Part shown: positions 55,364-64,000 of the stretch, one piece after another
Position numbering within the stretch: the stretch's first letter is position 1
Layout: every line of letters starts with the position of its first letter
Position numbers and translations under genes: made by a program
NCBI RefSeq assembly: GCF_000499205.1
Contig: NZ_AWUK01000017.1
Location: 186,001-250,000 of the forward strand
Reading direction: 5' to 3'
Source: Paenibacillus sp. MAEPY2
Lineage (GTDB): Bacteria > Bacillota > Bacilli > Paenibacillales > Paenibacillaceae
DNA length: 64,000 nucleotides
Notes under the pieces: model-generated
Told to the model about the DNA's origin: nothing
The model's database searches: none
Seen by the model: only the letters and a program-made list of their open reading frames with translations

Positions 55364-57088
55364 TTAGTCTTCAATGGTCGATAGATCGCCTGTCGGCAGA
55401 TCCAGCTCCCAGGCTTTCAACACGCGGCGCATAATCTTGCCGGAGCGGGTCTTGGGCAGTTTATCCTTAAACTCAATCTCACGGGGAGCAGCGTGGGCAG
55501 ACAAACCTTCTTTTACAAATCGATAGATCTCTTCCTTCAGCTCCGGTGTCGGCTCATAGCCCTCACGCAGTGCCACAAAGGCCTTGATGATCTCTCCACG
55601 AGTTACATCCGGTTTGCCGATAACACCTGCCTCTGCTACCGCAGGGTGCTCTACAAGCTTGCTCTCCACCTCAAAGGGGCCAATTCGTTCCCCTGATGAA
55701 TTAATGACATCATCAATCCGGCCCTGGAACCAGAAATAGCCATCTTCGTCCATATACGCAGAATCACCGGATACATACCAGCCAGAAAGTCGGAAATACT
55801 CCTCGTATTTGGCCGGGTTATTCCAGATCTTCGCCATCATGGACGGCCAAGATGTACGAATTGCCAGGTTCCCCATACTGTATGGTGGCAATTCCTGTCC
55901 TTGATCATCAATAATGGCTGCATCAATTCCCGGTAATGGACGACCCATGGAACCTGGTTTGATCGGCATGCCCGGATAATTACAGATCAGCTGTCCACCC
56001 GTCTCAGTCATCCACCAGGTATCGTGAATTCGCTGACCATAGGCTTTCCAGCCCCAACGAACGACCTCCGGATTAAGTGGTTCACCGACGGACATGACGT
56101 GACGAAGACTGCTCAGATCATGCTGGGCAATGGTCTCTTCGCCCGCACCCATCAGCATCCGGAAAGCAGTCGGCGCACTGTACCATACGGTGACTTTATT
56201 TTTCTCAATGGTGCTGTACCAGTCTCCTGGACTAAATCGTCCCCCGCGAATAACGTTGGTCACGCCATTCAACCAGGGTGCAAAGATCCCGTAGGATGTA
56301 CCTGTGACCCACCCGGGATCAGCTGTGCACCAGTATACGTCATCTTCGCGCAAATCCAGCACAACCTTGCCGGTATAATAATGCTGAATCATCGCATTCT
56401 GCACATGATATACACCTTTAGGTTTACCAGTAGAGCCGGATGTATAGTGAATCAACAGACCATCTTCACGAGTCAGCCATTCCACTTCCATATCGTCCGA
56501 AGCTTGCGACATCTCAGTATCAAAGTCGATGAGTCCTTCTTCCGTCTGCGGACCGCCACCCACAACAAAGATATGCTTGAGTTCCGGCAATTCGGAACGT
56601 TTAATTCGTCCCAGCAATTGAGGGGTAGTCACCAATGCCACAGCTCCGCTATCCTCCAGCCGATCCTTCACCGCAGTTTCCATAAAGGCTTCAAATAGCG
56701 GACCTGCAATAGCTCCAACCTTCAATATGCCTAACAGACTGAAATAGAGCTCAGGACTGCGAGGCATAAAAATAAATACCCGATCTCCCTTGGCTATGCC
56801 ATATTTGCGCAGTACGTTACCGAAGCGACTCGACTGCTCGCTCAAGTCAGCAAACGTATACGCCTCTTCACGAGAAGCATCACTGTATAACAGTGCCGTT
56901 CTTCCGCCTCTTCCTTCCAGCACATGACGATCTATCGCTTCATGCGCCATGTTGACTTTCCCGCTGGCGTGCCACGTAAAGTGCCTTTCAACCGATTCCC
57001 AATCAAACCGGCTTCGGGCCTCCGTGTAATCGCCCAGATTAGATTCAGACACAACCGTTTGCAGCATCTCACCATGTGCTTGACTCAT
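55364..57088 (-). CDS. acsA: Acetyl-CoA synthetase
   Basis: A 574-residue AMP-forming ligase that makes acetyl-CoA from acetate. YTSGSTGKPKGVYH is the P-loop, WWMTETGGQ and YVSGDSAYMDEDGYFWF are core motifs, and the C-terminal TRSGKIMRRVL contains the catalytic Lys that AcuA acetylates. Length equals B. subtilis AcsA (572). Start follows GAAGGAGG. It is divergent from acuA with a cre-like site between, as in Bacillus. Confidence 0.95.
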   Translation of the reverse strand: MSQAHGEMLQTVVSESNLGDYTEARSRFDWESVERHFTWHASGKVNMAHEAIDRHVLEGRGGRTALLYSDASREEAYTFADLSEQSSRFGNVLRKYGIAKGDRVFIFMPRSPELYFSLLGILKVGAIAGPLFEAFMETAVKDRLEDSGAVALVTTPQLLGRIKRSELPELKHIFVVGGGPQTEEGLIDFDTEMSQASDDMEVEWLTREDGLLIHYTSGSTGKPKGVYHVQNAMIQHYYTGKVVLDLREDDVYWCTADPGWVTGTSYGIFAPWLNGVTNVIRGGRFSPGDWYSTIEKNKVTVWYSAPTAFRMLMGAGEETIAQHDLSSLRHVMSVGEPLNPEVVRWGWKAYGQRIHDTWWMTETGGQLICNYPGMPIKPGSMGRPLPGIDAAIIDDQGQELPPYSMGNLAIRTSWPSMMAKIWNNPAKYEEYFRLSGWYVSGDSAYMDEDGYFWFQGRIDDVINSSGERIGPFEVESKLVEHPAVAEAGVIGKPDVTRGEIIKAFVALREGYEPTPELKEEIYRFVKEGLSAHAAPREIEFKDKLPKTRSGKIMRRVLKAWELDLPTGDLSTIED

Positions 57089-57153
57089 GCTTGCCAGCCT
57101 CCTTCAACTCGACATTTCGATTCCCATTATGGGTACTTCTGATTGCCTTTGTG

Positions 57154-57183
57154 TTGACTGAACTTCCAGTTAGCGCTTACATT
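57154..57183 (+). promoter_or_regulatory. Promoter of acuA overlapping the cre site
   Basis: TTGACT (57154-57159) and TACATT (57178-57183) lie 18 bases apart. The spacer contains most of the cre-like sequence, so CcpA binding would block polymerase. Confidence 0.5.
57168..57182 (-). promoter_or_regulatory. cre-like CcpA operator between acsA and acuA
   Basis: On the minus strand ATGTAAGCGCTAACT fits the 15-base consensus WTGNAANCGNWWNCA at 14 positions (last base T). Its place between two genes known to be under carbon catabolite control in Bacillus supports it. Confidence 0.72.
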
Positions 57184-57358
57184 AGTAGAGAGAACTTCTC
57201 ATCATGTACTTGCTTGGCCAAACCGATGAACCCAAACTGCAGTTGAATTGTGAACATTTTTTGTCTACGCAATTATAGCAAATCTTTTCAATCATCGTCT
57301 ACGGCTTTTCAAATTTTTGGTTTTTTGCTATAAGTAGGGGGAGAGAGGAGCATGAACC

Positions 57359-57991
57359 ATGGAGCATATTAAGAAGCATCATGTGCGTTCCATCTTCAAG
57401 TCCGGCCACCGAATCATCATTGAGGGACCTGTTCAGGCCGAGACGATTAAGCAGCTTGAATTTCATACCGATCTCGATGCCTTCAGGCGCCCTTCGGAAC
57501 AGCAGGAGGCATTAGCCGAAATTGCCGCCTTGCCCGAAGGTCGAATCATCATTGCACGGGAAAATGAGACCATTGTCGGTTATGTGACTTTTCATTATGC
57601 AGATGAATGCGAACGATGGTCGGAAGGCAACATGACCGATCTGATTGAGCTGGGCGCCATCGAGGTTGCCGATTCCTATCGTTCTCTCGGGATTGGACGC
57701 GAGATGCTGCTCACTGCGTTTGAAAACGGACAGATGGAGAAATATATCATATTCACAACGGAATATTACTGGCATTGGGATTTGAAAGGCAGCGCCCTTT
57801 CCGTATGGGATTACCGCAAGATGATGGAAAAATTGATGCAAACCGTAGACATGACCTGGTACGCCACTGATGATCCCGAGATCTGTTCACATCCGGCAAA
57901 CTGCCTCATGGTCCGTATTGGCAGCCAAGTGCCTCTTGAATCGGAAGAACAGTTCGACCGTGTGCGATTCCGCCATCGTTTTATGTACTGA
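57359..57991 (+). CDS. acuA: Acetyltransferase AcuA
   Basis: A 210-residue GNAT-fold protein lysine acetyltransferase. Acetyl-CoA-binding SYRSLGIGREML (about residues 102-113) and the YVTFHYADE segment match AcuA. It acetylates the active-site Lys of AcsA to switch acetate activation off. The ribosome binding site AGAGGAG lies eight bases from ATG 57359. AcuB and AcuC, which follow acuA in B. subtilis, are absent here: a terminator comes right after. Confidence 0.92.
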   Translation: MEHIKKHHVRSIFKSGHRIIIEGPVQAETIKQLEFHTDLDAFRRPSEQQEALAEIAALPEGRIIIARENETIVGYVTFHYADECERWSEGNMTDLIELGAIEVADSYRSLGIGREMLLTAFENGQMEKYIIFTTEYYWHWDLKGSALSVWDYRKMMEKLMQTVDMTWYATDDPEICSHPANCLMVRIGSQVPLESEEQFDRVRFRHRFMY

Positions 57992-58033
57992 TTACGAATC
58001 CACATGGATGATTTTGAAATAGGTATACATAGA

Positions 58034-58094
58034 TAAACCGCCCCTTCGTGAACAGTTTCATCATGGATGATCTGCTACGAAGAAGCGGTTTTTT
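58034..58094 (+). terminator. Terminator of acuA
   Basis: AAACCGCCCCTTCGT and ACGAAGAAGCGGTTT pair around a 27-base loop, followed by T6. Confidence 0.82.
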
Positions 58095-58142
58095 GTTGCC
58101 TTTTTAACCCTCTGTCACACTCAAAACGTGCATATCTTAGGT

Positions 58143-58838
58143 CTACATATGTTCCAGAATATGTTCCACAATTCGGTGGGAACGCTGGGAAGACTCCACC
58201 GTAAACTCGGCAAAGTTTACATGCGCTGATCCATCGGCTTTGTCAGACATAGCACGAAGTATAACGAAGGGAACACGGTTCATGAAGCTTACTTGCGCTA
58301 CGGCAGCCCCTTCCATCTCCGCACACGCCCCATCCATTTCAGTATAAAGCATTTTCACGGTATCCTTGCTTGCAATGAATTGATCTCCTGACAGCACTTT
58401 ACCGATCAGATAGTTCGCTCCCTGCGCTTTGCAGGCTTCTTCAGCTAATGTGATAAGTGATGCTTCCGCAGGGAAGGCAGACGTCTCCTGGTAAGGAATA
58501 ACCCCGCGCTCGAATCCAAGTGGGGTCACATCCATATCATGCTGTACACATACCGACGAGATAACCATATCCCCAATGTTTAATTCCGGATTAACTGCGC
58601 CCGCGACACCTGTGAAAATAATACGGTTTACCTGAAAACGATCAATTAGAATCTGTGTCGTCACAGCCGCATTCACTTTACCTACGCCTGATTTGCAGAC
58701 CACAATCTGCTTACCCAACCATTCGCCAGCGACATAGGTAATTCCGGTTTGTTTTACAGTCTCCAGTTGCTTCATACCAGCCAGGAGAAGTTCTACTTCC
58801 TCATCCATTGCACCAATAATGCCGATCGTTTCACGCAT
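58143..58838 (-). CDS. mtnN: 5'-methylthioadenosine/S-adenosylhomocysteine nucleosidase
   Basis: A 231-residue enzyme that cleaves adenine from MTA and SAH, feeding methionine salvage and the activated-methyl cycle. IGIIGAMDEEVELL at the N-terminus, the catalytic Glu in EMEGAAVAQ and Asp in MSDKADG are present. Start is ATG 58838 behind AGGAGGTC; the longer frame upstream has no support. It follows ccpA on the same strand with 158 bases between. Confidence 0.95.
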   Translation of the reverse strand: MRETIGIIGAMDEEVELLLAGMKQLETVKQTGITYVAGEWLGKQIVVCKSGVGKVNAAVTTQILIDRFQVNRIIFTGVAGAVNPELNIGDMVISSVCVQHDMDVTPLGFERGVIPYQETSAFPAEASLITLAEEACKAQGANYLIGKVLSGDQFIASKDTVKMLYTEMDGACAEMEGAAVAQVSFMNRVPFVILRAMSDKADGSAHVNFAEFTVESSQRSHRIVEHILEHM

Positions 58839-58996
58839 ATTCCGACCTCCTGTATACATTCTGCATGTTGAACCTGACCTTGTCCCATCCAGTATGATTT
58901 TCCGTTTAAGCTCAAAGCCCCATTCAGCACAAAAGCTCCGTTTCCGGAGCTTCCGTAATTCCACTATGTAGAGAGAATGTCTTCTCCCTTTCTTAT

Positions 58997-60010
58997 TTAA
59001 ACTACGTCTGCGTGGCTTACAGACAGACGGAGAATCGTTTCATGCGGCAAAATAACCCGTGGGTTCTCCACATTTTCCTTCTTCATCAGTTTGGTCAGCA
59101 AACGCATTGCTACAGCGCCCAGGTCATACATCGGTTGAGCTACCGTGGTCAGCTGAGGACGGACCATGGAAGCCATACGGATGTTATCCACACTAATGAT
59201 GGAGAAGTCATCCGGTACTTTCAGACCTTCATCCTGAATGCTGTGAATAGCACCAATCGCCATCTCATCTGTTGCAGCGAAGATTGCCGATGGTTTTTTC
59301 TTCAATCCGAGGAAATACTTCATCGCTTCCACACCAGACTCATAACGATAGTTACCAATGCGTACGAGATCTTCCTGGTATTCCATACCTGCTGCTTCAA
59401 GTGCTTTCTTGTAGCCTTGGAAACGTGCATAACCGTTGGCAGGATCCTGCAATGTACCACTGATCATTGCGATTTCCTTGTGTCCGTGACGGATCAATGT
59501 GTTTACAGCGTCAAATGCCGCAGCTTCATGATCGATATCTACAGAAGGATACGTGCCCTTCTCGTCACTTGTTGCACAGAGAACGATCGGCACAGCCGCT
59601 GACTGGAACGCCTGAATATGCTCGTCCGTTACCGTTCCACCCATGAAGAGCAGACCGTCTACCTGTTTCTCCAGCAGCGTGTTAATTACACGAATTTCTT
59701 TTTCTTTCTTCTTGTCCGCGTTACACAAAATAATGTTGTAGTGATACATATTCGCAATATCTTCAATCCCGCGGGCAATCTCTGCAAAGGTTGAGTTCGA
59801 AATGTCCGGAATAACGACCCCGACCGTGGTTGTCTTCTTGCTCGCCAAACCTCTGGCTACCGCATTCGGACGATATCCCAACCGATCGATGGCTTCATAT
59901 ACTTTTTTGCGCGTCTGTGGCTTAACATTAGGGTTATTATTAACAACCCGTGATACCGTTGCCATAGAGACACCGGCTTCACGTGCCACATCATAAATGG
60001 TTACCGTCAC
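58997..60010 (-). CDS. ccpA: Catabolite control protein A
   Basis: A 337-residue LacI-family regulator. The helix-turn-helix [31 protein letters not shown] is identical in style to CcpA, and the core domain has [23 protein letters not shown]. With HPr-Ser-P it binds cre sites to repress secondary carbon genes and activate overflow genes. The start is GTG 60010, nine bases after GGAG. It lies close to the acsA/acuA pair that it should control and next to ytxJ, the B. subtilis neighbour order. Confidence 0.95.
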   Translation of the reverse strand: MTVTIYDVAREAGVSMATVSRVVNNNPNVKPQTRKKVYEAIDRLGYRPNAVARGLASKKTTTVGVVIPDISNSTFAEIARGIEDIANMYHYNIILCNADKKKEKEIRVINTLLEKQVDGLLFMGGTVTDEHIQAFQSAAVPIVLCATSDEKGTYPSVDIDHEAAAFDAVNTLIRHGHKEIAMISGTLQDPANGYARFQGYKKALEAAGMEYQEDLVRIGNYRYESGVEAMKYFLGLKKKPSAIFAATDEMAIGAIHSIQDEGLKVPDDFSIISVDNIRMASMVRPQLTTVAQPMYDLGAVAMRLLTKLMKKENVENPRVILPHETILRLSVSHADVV

Positions 60011-60102
60011 AGTACTTCTCTCCATTACCAGTAAATTTTCATACCATTTTCATTAAGATTTATATTACGACAAATTTATGCATTAATCAATTAAAATAGG
60101 CT

Positions 60103-60450
60103 TTAGGACTCACGCAGTGCTTTCGTGATTGTGGTTGAAGTAATATCCGAGTGGGAAGTATGCCATACAGGAATTCCCTTTTTGACTAGAATCGCCTGCG
60201 GTGATTCGTGCTTAACACCCAGCTTGTCCGCTGCTTCGTTGGATACAGGGCGATCTTCCACTACATAGATGATACCGTATTTCACTTGTTCATTTGGACT
60301 ATTTTGCAAATAATCGTTCATCTCCTGATAGGCGTTCGCGCTGATCGGGCAGCGTGTACTGTGCTTAAACAGAAGCAAGGGTTGATCCTCGGTAGCCTCC
60401 ACTGCGGAGTTTAGCTGTTCAATACTTGTCATTTTAGTCATGTCAGCCAT
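60103..60450 (-). CDS. ytxJ: Bacillithiol system redox protein YtxJ (BrxC)
   Basis: A 115-residue thioredoxin-fold protein. SIEQLNSAVEATEDQPLLLFKHSTRCPIS carries the single active Cys-34 in RCPIS, and ESPQAILVKKGIPVWHTSH is the conserved C-terminal block. BrxC acts in bacillithiol-dependent disulfide relay. Start is ATG 60450 with AAGGGGG about 11 bases before it. It sits beside ccpA as in B. subtilis. Confidence 0.9.
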   Translation of the reverse strand: MADMTKMTSIEQLNSAVEATEDQPLLLFKHSTRCPISANAYQEMNDYLQNSPNEQVKYGIIYVVEDRPVSNEAADKLGVKHESPQAILVKKGIPVWHTSHSDITSTTITKALRES

Positions 60451-60572
60451 TTGATATACATCCCCCTTTACCAGGAATACCGCTATGTTGAGCGTTTTCA
60501 CTCTACGATATCTTAACAAAAAGCGGGCGAAAAAGCCAATTTTCATGAAAACAAGCATTTTGCACGTCAAAA

Positions 60573-61016
60573 TTAGACAGCATTCGAGAAATGCGCCTGC
60601 CATACAAATCCGGATAATTGACCCAATCTGCGCTGTGTTGTTTCGATCCATTCCTCATCATTAGACTTTTGGGCGTACCCCATAATGTCCAGCAGCAGGT
60701 TAATTCTCTCTTCCACAGCACATTGCATCCGATGCTCCATCTCTCGATCCGTAGCGTCAGGCCAGGCCAGAAGCTGCTCATGAAAAAGGTCTGCAAGTTC
60801 ATTTCGCTCTCCAAACGATACATCCTGTTTAGCAGGTTGTTCCCCAAGTGTACTGATGCACTCTTTCAAATCCGGCTTGACCGGCTGAAGCACTTCATAG
60901 GAAACGCAGTCTGTACAAGCAAATACAGGTACGTTACGAATCTCCACCTTTTTGGCGTATACCACCGTTCTTAATTCAAGTTCCATTACATGTCCGCATC
61001 TGCACGTCTTACGCAC
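60573..61016 (-). CDS. YgiT-type zinc-finger protein of unknown function
   Basis: A 147-residue protein. The N-terminal RKTCRCGHVMELEL...VEIRNVPVFACTDC has the CxC...CxxC pattern and the NVPVFAC core of YgiT/MqsA zinc fingers. The C-terminal part (about 70-147) is mainly helical and acidic, without a helix-turn-helix antitoxin domain. No toxin gene (mqsR-like) is next to it, so a toxin-antitoxin role is not supported. The start is GTG 61016, eight bases after GAGG; a GTG nearer the site (61025) overlaps it. Confidence 0.7.
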   Translation of the reverse strand: MRKTCRCGHVMELELRTVVYAKKVEIRNVPVFACTDCVSYEVLQPVKPDLKECISTLGEQPAKQDVSFGERNELADLFHEQLLAWPDATDREMEHRMQCAVEERINLLLDIMGYAQKSNDEEWIETTQRRLGQLSGFVWQAHFSNAV

Positions 61017-61210
61017 AGTCATCACCTCATTCGTTCTATACTCTTATATAGATACCATTCGACCTATTTCCGCTCAAATCCTGCTATAAACCATAGGTTG
61101 AACAAATTACCACTACCTCCAGATGAAGGTTGTCGAATGCAGGCATACATTGAGTTGGAATCGCTTACGTGATGGAGAAAATGCATGACAATGAAGTCAC
61201 TGTGAGAATC

Positions 61211-61219
61211 TGTTACAAT
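61211..61219 (+). promoter_or_regulatory. Extended -10 promoter of the DJ-1/PfpI gene
   Basis: TGTTACAAT is TACAAT with the extended TG, 42 bases before the start codon; no clear -35. Confidence 0.4.
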
Positions 61220-61261
61220 AAGGACGCTATGTACTAATTACCGCAAAAGGAGAGATGATGA

Positions 61262-61786
61262 ATGAGATTAACAGGCAAAAAAGTCATCGCCCTGGTCGAT
61301 GAAGAATTCGAAGATCTGGAACTGTGGTATCCGGTGCATCGTGTCCGTGAGGAAGGCGCTGAGGTGCATCTCGCCGGAGAAAAAAAAGGTAAAATCTACA
61401 TCGGTAAATATGGTGTTCCCGCCGAAGCGGAATACAGTTTTGATGAACTGGATAGTTCACAATACGATGGTATTCTTGTACCCGGCGGTTGGGCTCCGGA
61501 CAAGCTTCGGCGCTACCCTAAAGTAATTGAACTGGTTAAGGAAATGCACTCAGATCGTAAGCCTATCGGACAGATCTGTCATGCAGGGTGGGTGCTGATC
61601 TCAGCTAAAATACTGGATGGGGTTACGGTCACATCTACGCCTGGAATCAGAGATGACATGGAAAATGCCGGGGCTATCTGGAAAGATGAAGCCGTTGTTG
61701 TGGATGGACACATCATTTCAGCTCGTCGTCCACCTGACCTTCCTCCGTATGGCAAAGCATTTTGCGATGCACTTGCTGACAAATAA
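61262..61786 (+). CDS. DJ-1/PfpI family protein
   Basis: A 174-residue protein. VIALVDEEFEDLELWYPVHRVREEGAEVHLAGE and ILVPGGWAPDKLRR are followed by the nucleophile elbow QICHAGW with Cys-106 and His-107. The family covers protein and nucleic acid deglycases and chaperones such as YraA. Start follows AAAGGAGAG. It is monocistronic with its own promoter and terminator. Confidence 0.92.
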   Translation: MRLTGKKVIALVDEEFEDLELWYPVHRVREEGAEVHLAGEKKGKIYIGKYGVPAEAEYSFDELDSSQYDGILVPGGWAPDKLRRYPKVIELVKEMHSDRKPIGQICHAGWVLISAKILDGVTVTSTPGIRDDMENAGAIWKDEAVVVDGHIISARRPPDLPPYGKAFCDALADK

Positions 61787-61789
61787 AGC

Positions 61790-61822
61790 AAAGCCCCACA
61801 CCATTATGGCGTGGGGCTTTAT
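61790..61822 (+). terminator. Terminator of the DJ-1/PfpI gene
   Basis: AAAGCCCCACACC and GGCGTGGGGCTTT pair around ATTAT; T3 only follows, but AAAGCC/GGCTTT gives a T run on both sides. Confidence 0.8.
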
Positions 61823-61903
61823 GCTATGAAATAAAGACTATTTTCCAAAATTGTACAAAAGTTAATATTTTCACTTAAAGGTATTTATTTGAAAATATCC
61901 CTT

Positions 61904-63664
61904 TTAAGATGCATTCGATCCACTCTGTTCATCCGGACTGCCCATCGAATCATTGAAGACCTGCAGACGTTGTTCGATATCTGCACTTGTCCGCAGGGTG
62001 AAGCAATCATGTGCTGCCTCTTTGGCAGCAGCGGCTGTCGTATTCAAGACCCTGTGCTTCACACGCAGCAAGGATTGCGGGGACATGCTCAGGTTGCTAA
62101 TTCCAAGCTCAAGCCACAGGGGAATCGAACGTTCGTCTCCTGCCATCTCACCACACACACTGATATCAATCCCTGCCGTATGAGCCGCCTCCACTGTCGC
62201 GCGCAGCATGCGCAGTACAGCCGGATGATACGGATGATACATATGTGCAATCTGCTCATTCATTCGATCTACCGCCAATACATACTGCACGAGATCATTC
62301 GTACCAATGCTGAAGAAATCCGCTTCCTCGGCAAGCAGGTCGGCTATCATCACCGCTGCCGGAACCTCAATCATGATGCCCACCTGAATATGCGGATCAT
62401 ACGGCAATTGGCGCTCATCCAGATCGGACATCGCTTCACGGAGGATTTCATTGGCCTCCTGAAGTTCTTCTACCGAAGAGATCATCGGGTACATAATTTT
62501 GACATTGCCTGCAGCACTGGCGCGCAGAATGGCTGTAAGCTGTGTTTTGAACAGATCTTTACGGTCCAGGCTGATCCGAATCGCTCGATATCCCAGAAAC
62601 GGGTTATCTTCTTCGGGAAGTTCGAAATAGTCGAGCTGCTTGTCACCACCGATATCGAGCGTACGAATGACGACAGACTGACCTGCAGTTTTCTCAGCGA
62701 CAAGACGATAAACCTCATACTGTTCCTGCTCACCCGGGAACGTAGCCCGATCCATGTACAGGAACTCTGTCCGGAACAAGCCGACTCCCTTGGCCCCGTG
62801 TTTCAGTGCCAAATCCAGTTCCTTAACGGAGCTGATATTGGAAGCCAGATGCAGAACGGAGCCGTCTTTGGTTACGGCATCGACTGTTGCAAGTACCTGC
62901 AGCTGTTCTTTTTTCTTCAATTGTTTGCTGCGAATCATCGTGTAACGCTCAATCGTCTTGCGATCCGGCTCCGTAAAGACGAGGCCGTTATCTCCATCCA
63001 CAACCAACATATCTCCGGTCTCTACCGGCATGCCAAGACTCGCTTCCAGACCGGAAACGAGAGGAATACCAAGGGCACGAGCCATAATGGCCGAATGTGA
63101 CGTTTTGCCTCCGATGAGTGTCACAATGCCCAGCACGTGGGTTGGATTCAAATGAGCCAATTGAGAGGGAGACAACTCTTTGGCCACGAGTATATACGGC
63201 TGGGTATCCGATGGGAGCGTAATTTCCGGTGCGCCCAGCAGATGTTTTAACAAGCGGTTACCCACGTCCTTGATGTCGATGGCCCGTTCCTTCATATACT
63301 CGTCGTCGAGCAGGTCAAACATAGTGACAAAATGGTCGATGGCTTCTTTGACGGCTACTTCTGCCGCCTTGTACTGCCGTTCAATAATACCGCGAATTTC
63401 GTTCATGAATACCGGATCTTCCAGAATGGCCAGATGCGCATCAAAGATGCTGGACTCTTCAGGACCGACCACTTCCTTGAACTCGTTCTTGATATATTCA
63501 ATCTCATCCTTTGATGTCCGTATGCCCTCGTACAGCCGTTCGAACTCTTGGGCGAGATCCACCGAATCCATCTTCTGATCCGGCAGATCCCATTCCCAAC
63601 TGGGCAGGACAAATGCTTTGCCGATGGCTATGCCTGCAGCGCCGTTGATGCCTTGTATCTTCAT
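61904..63664 (-). CDS. ptsI: Phosphoenolpyruvate-protein phosphotransferase (enzyme I)
   Basis: A 586-residue PTS enzyme I. The N-terminal domain carries the phosphorylated His-190 in LIGGKTSHSAIMAR; the C-terminal PEP-binding barrel has GTNDLVQYVLAVDR and the catalytic Cys in CGEMAGD. It moves phosphate from PEP to HPr. The start overlaps the crr stop by four bases (ATGA), so the two are translationally coupled. No ptsH lies beside it. Confidence 0.96.
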   Translation of the reverse strand: MKIQGINGAAGIAIGKAFVLPSWEWDLPDQKMDSVDLAQEFERLYEGIRTSKDEIEYIKNEFKEVVGPEESSIFDAHLAILEDPVFMNEIRGIIERQYKAAEVAVKEAIDHFVTMFDLLDDEYMKERAIDIKDVGNRLLKHLLGAPEITLPSDTQPYILVAKELSPSQLAHLNPTHVLGIVTLIGGKTSHSAIMARALGIPLVSGLEASLGMPVETGDMLVVDGDNGLVFTEPDRKTIERYTMIRSKQLKKKEQLQVLATVDAVTKDGSVLHLASNISSVKELDLALKHGAKGVGLFRTEFLYMDRATFPGEQEQYEVYRLVAEKTAGQSVVIRTLDIGGDKQLDYFELPEEDNPFLGYRAIRISLDRKDLFKTQLTAILRASAAGNVKIMYPMISSVEELQEANEILREAMSDLDERQLPYDPHIQVGIMIEVPAAVMIADLLAEEADFFSIGTNDLVQYVLAVDRMNEQIAHMYHPYHPAVLRMLRATVEAAHTAGIDISVCGEMAGDERSIPLWLELGISNLSMSPQSLLRVKHRVLNTTAAAAKEAAHDCFTLRTSADIEQRLQVFNDSMGSPDEQSGSNAS

Positions 63665-64000
63665 TCTACCCCTCCAACGTTCCTGTCATAGAGCACCACG
63701 GACATAACGGATGCCTGACCTTTCTTAACTTGCTTAAATGGAGCAAAGCTCCATGATTTGACTCGATCTGGATTCGTGATTACCATTGGTGTCGTCAGCG
63801 ATGCCGCCTCGGCTCGCAATACAGCCAGATCAAACTTGATTAACAATTGCCCCGGCTCCACCGTATCCCCTTCCTGAACAAAGGCTTCGAAATGGCCTTT
63901 GAGTTGGGAGGTATCGATACCGATATGCAGCAGGACTTCAAGTCCTTCCCGGGTTGAAATGCCCAGAGCATGCATCGTCGGATACAAGTGCATAATTGTT
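63661..64000 (-). CDS. crr: PTS glucose-type EIIA component (5' part outside window)
   Basis: The C-terminal 112 or so residues are visible; the frame runs off the right end. TIMHLYPTMHALGI and VLLHIGIDT are the EIIA-Glc motifs containing His-75 and His-90 (E. coli numbering), the phosphate-carrying pair. KGHFEAFVQEGDTVEPGQLLIKFD is the following beta-barrel. It takes phosphate from HPr and hands it to EIIB of the glucose permease. Whether it is a stand-alone IIA or the C-terminal end of a PtsG permease cannot be told from this window. Confidence 0.88.
   Translation of the reverse strand, partial: TIMHLYPTMHALGISTREGLEVLLHIGIDTSQLKGHFEAFVQEGDTVEPGQLLIKFDLAVLRAEAASLTTPMVITNPDRVKSWSFAPFKQVKKGQASVMSVVLYDRNVGGVE

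Noticed and set aside
60573-61016. Possible MqsA-type antitoxin of a toxin-antitoxin system
   Set aside because: Only the zinc-finger half is similar; there is no helix-turn-helix and no adjacent toxin gene.
61889-63100. 403-codon plus-strand open frame
   Set aside because: It is antisense to ptsI, whose motifs are intact; the translated product is His/Cys/Arg-rich with no family signature and no ribosome binding site.

Overview
The window is a chromosomal segment from an endospore-forming Bacillota bacterium, most likely Paenibacillus or a close relative. The evidence is: spoVM and a SpoVIF-like sporulation gene; remA, ylbF, ylbG, ylaN and ytxJ; strong Gram-positive ribosome binding sites; frequent TTG and GTG starts; and a two-gene XPB-type helicase module. 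Most of it is conserved housekeeping DNA. I see no phage, transposase, CRISPR array, tRNA or rRNA.

Layout. 1-2900: the N-terminal part of a LytS-type sensor kinase cut by the window edge, then an A+T-rich patch with a small membrane protein and a lipoprotein, then a large imperfect inverted repeat of about 190 bp. 2.9-32.8 kb: the Bacillus 'ylo' core on the minus strand. Read in its own direction it runs rqcH (opposite strand), Ca2+-ATPase, dapF, methionine/folate enzyme, yicC, remA, gmk, rpoZ, coaBC, priA, def, fmt, rsmB, rlmN, prpC, prkC, rsgA, rpe, a small membrane gene, spoVM, rpmB (opposite strand), fakA, degV, recG and a spoVIF-like gene. Many of these genes overlap or lie a few bases apart, so they are probably cotranscribed.

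33-50.6 kb: mixed short units. They are a PHP phosphoesterase, a LysR regulator, ylbG and ylbF, an XPB-like helicase with its partner, an M20 peptidase, a YugN-like gene with ftsW, Asp23, a Ca2+/H+ antiporter, ylaN, an HPr-like protein without the phosphorylatable histidine, an M29 aminopeptidase, a lipoprotein and a GGDEF/GAF diguanylate cyclase. 50.6-55.2 kb: rpsD with a recognisable leader, and a class A PBP with two fibronectin III domains. 55.3-64 kb: a carbon-metabolism block with acsA and acuA (divergent, a cre-like site between them), mtnN, ccpA, ytxJ, a YgiT-type zinc-finger protein, a DJ-1/PfpI protein, ptsI and the 3' part of a glucose-type EIIA gene.

How it fits together. The 2.9-32.8 kb cluster couples translation (rpmB, def, fmt, rsmB, rlmN, rsgA, rqcH), replication restart and repair (priA, recG), PASTA kinase/phosphatase signalling and cofactor supply. 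The last 10 kb ties acetate activation and PTS sugar uptake to CcpA. The least explained features are the inverted repeat at 2.68-2.87 kb, the XPB pair with a palindrome in front of it, the HPr-like protein, the structured rpmB leader, and an Asp-to-Glu change in the normally invariant Asp-Arg pair of RqcH. Everything here comes from reading the sequence; no database search was run. Start codons were chosen from ribosome binding sites and remembered family N-termini.
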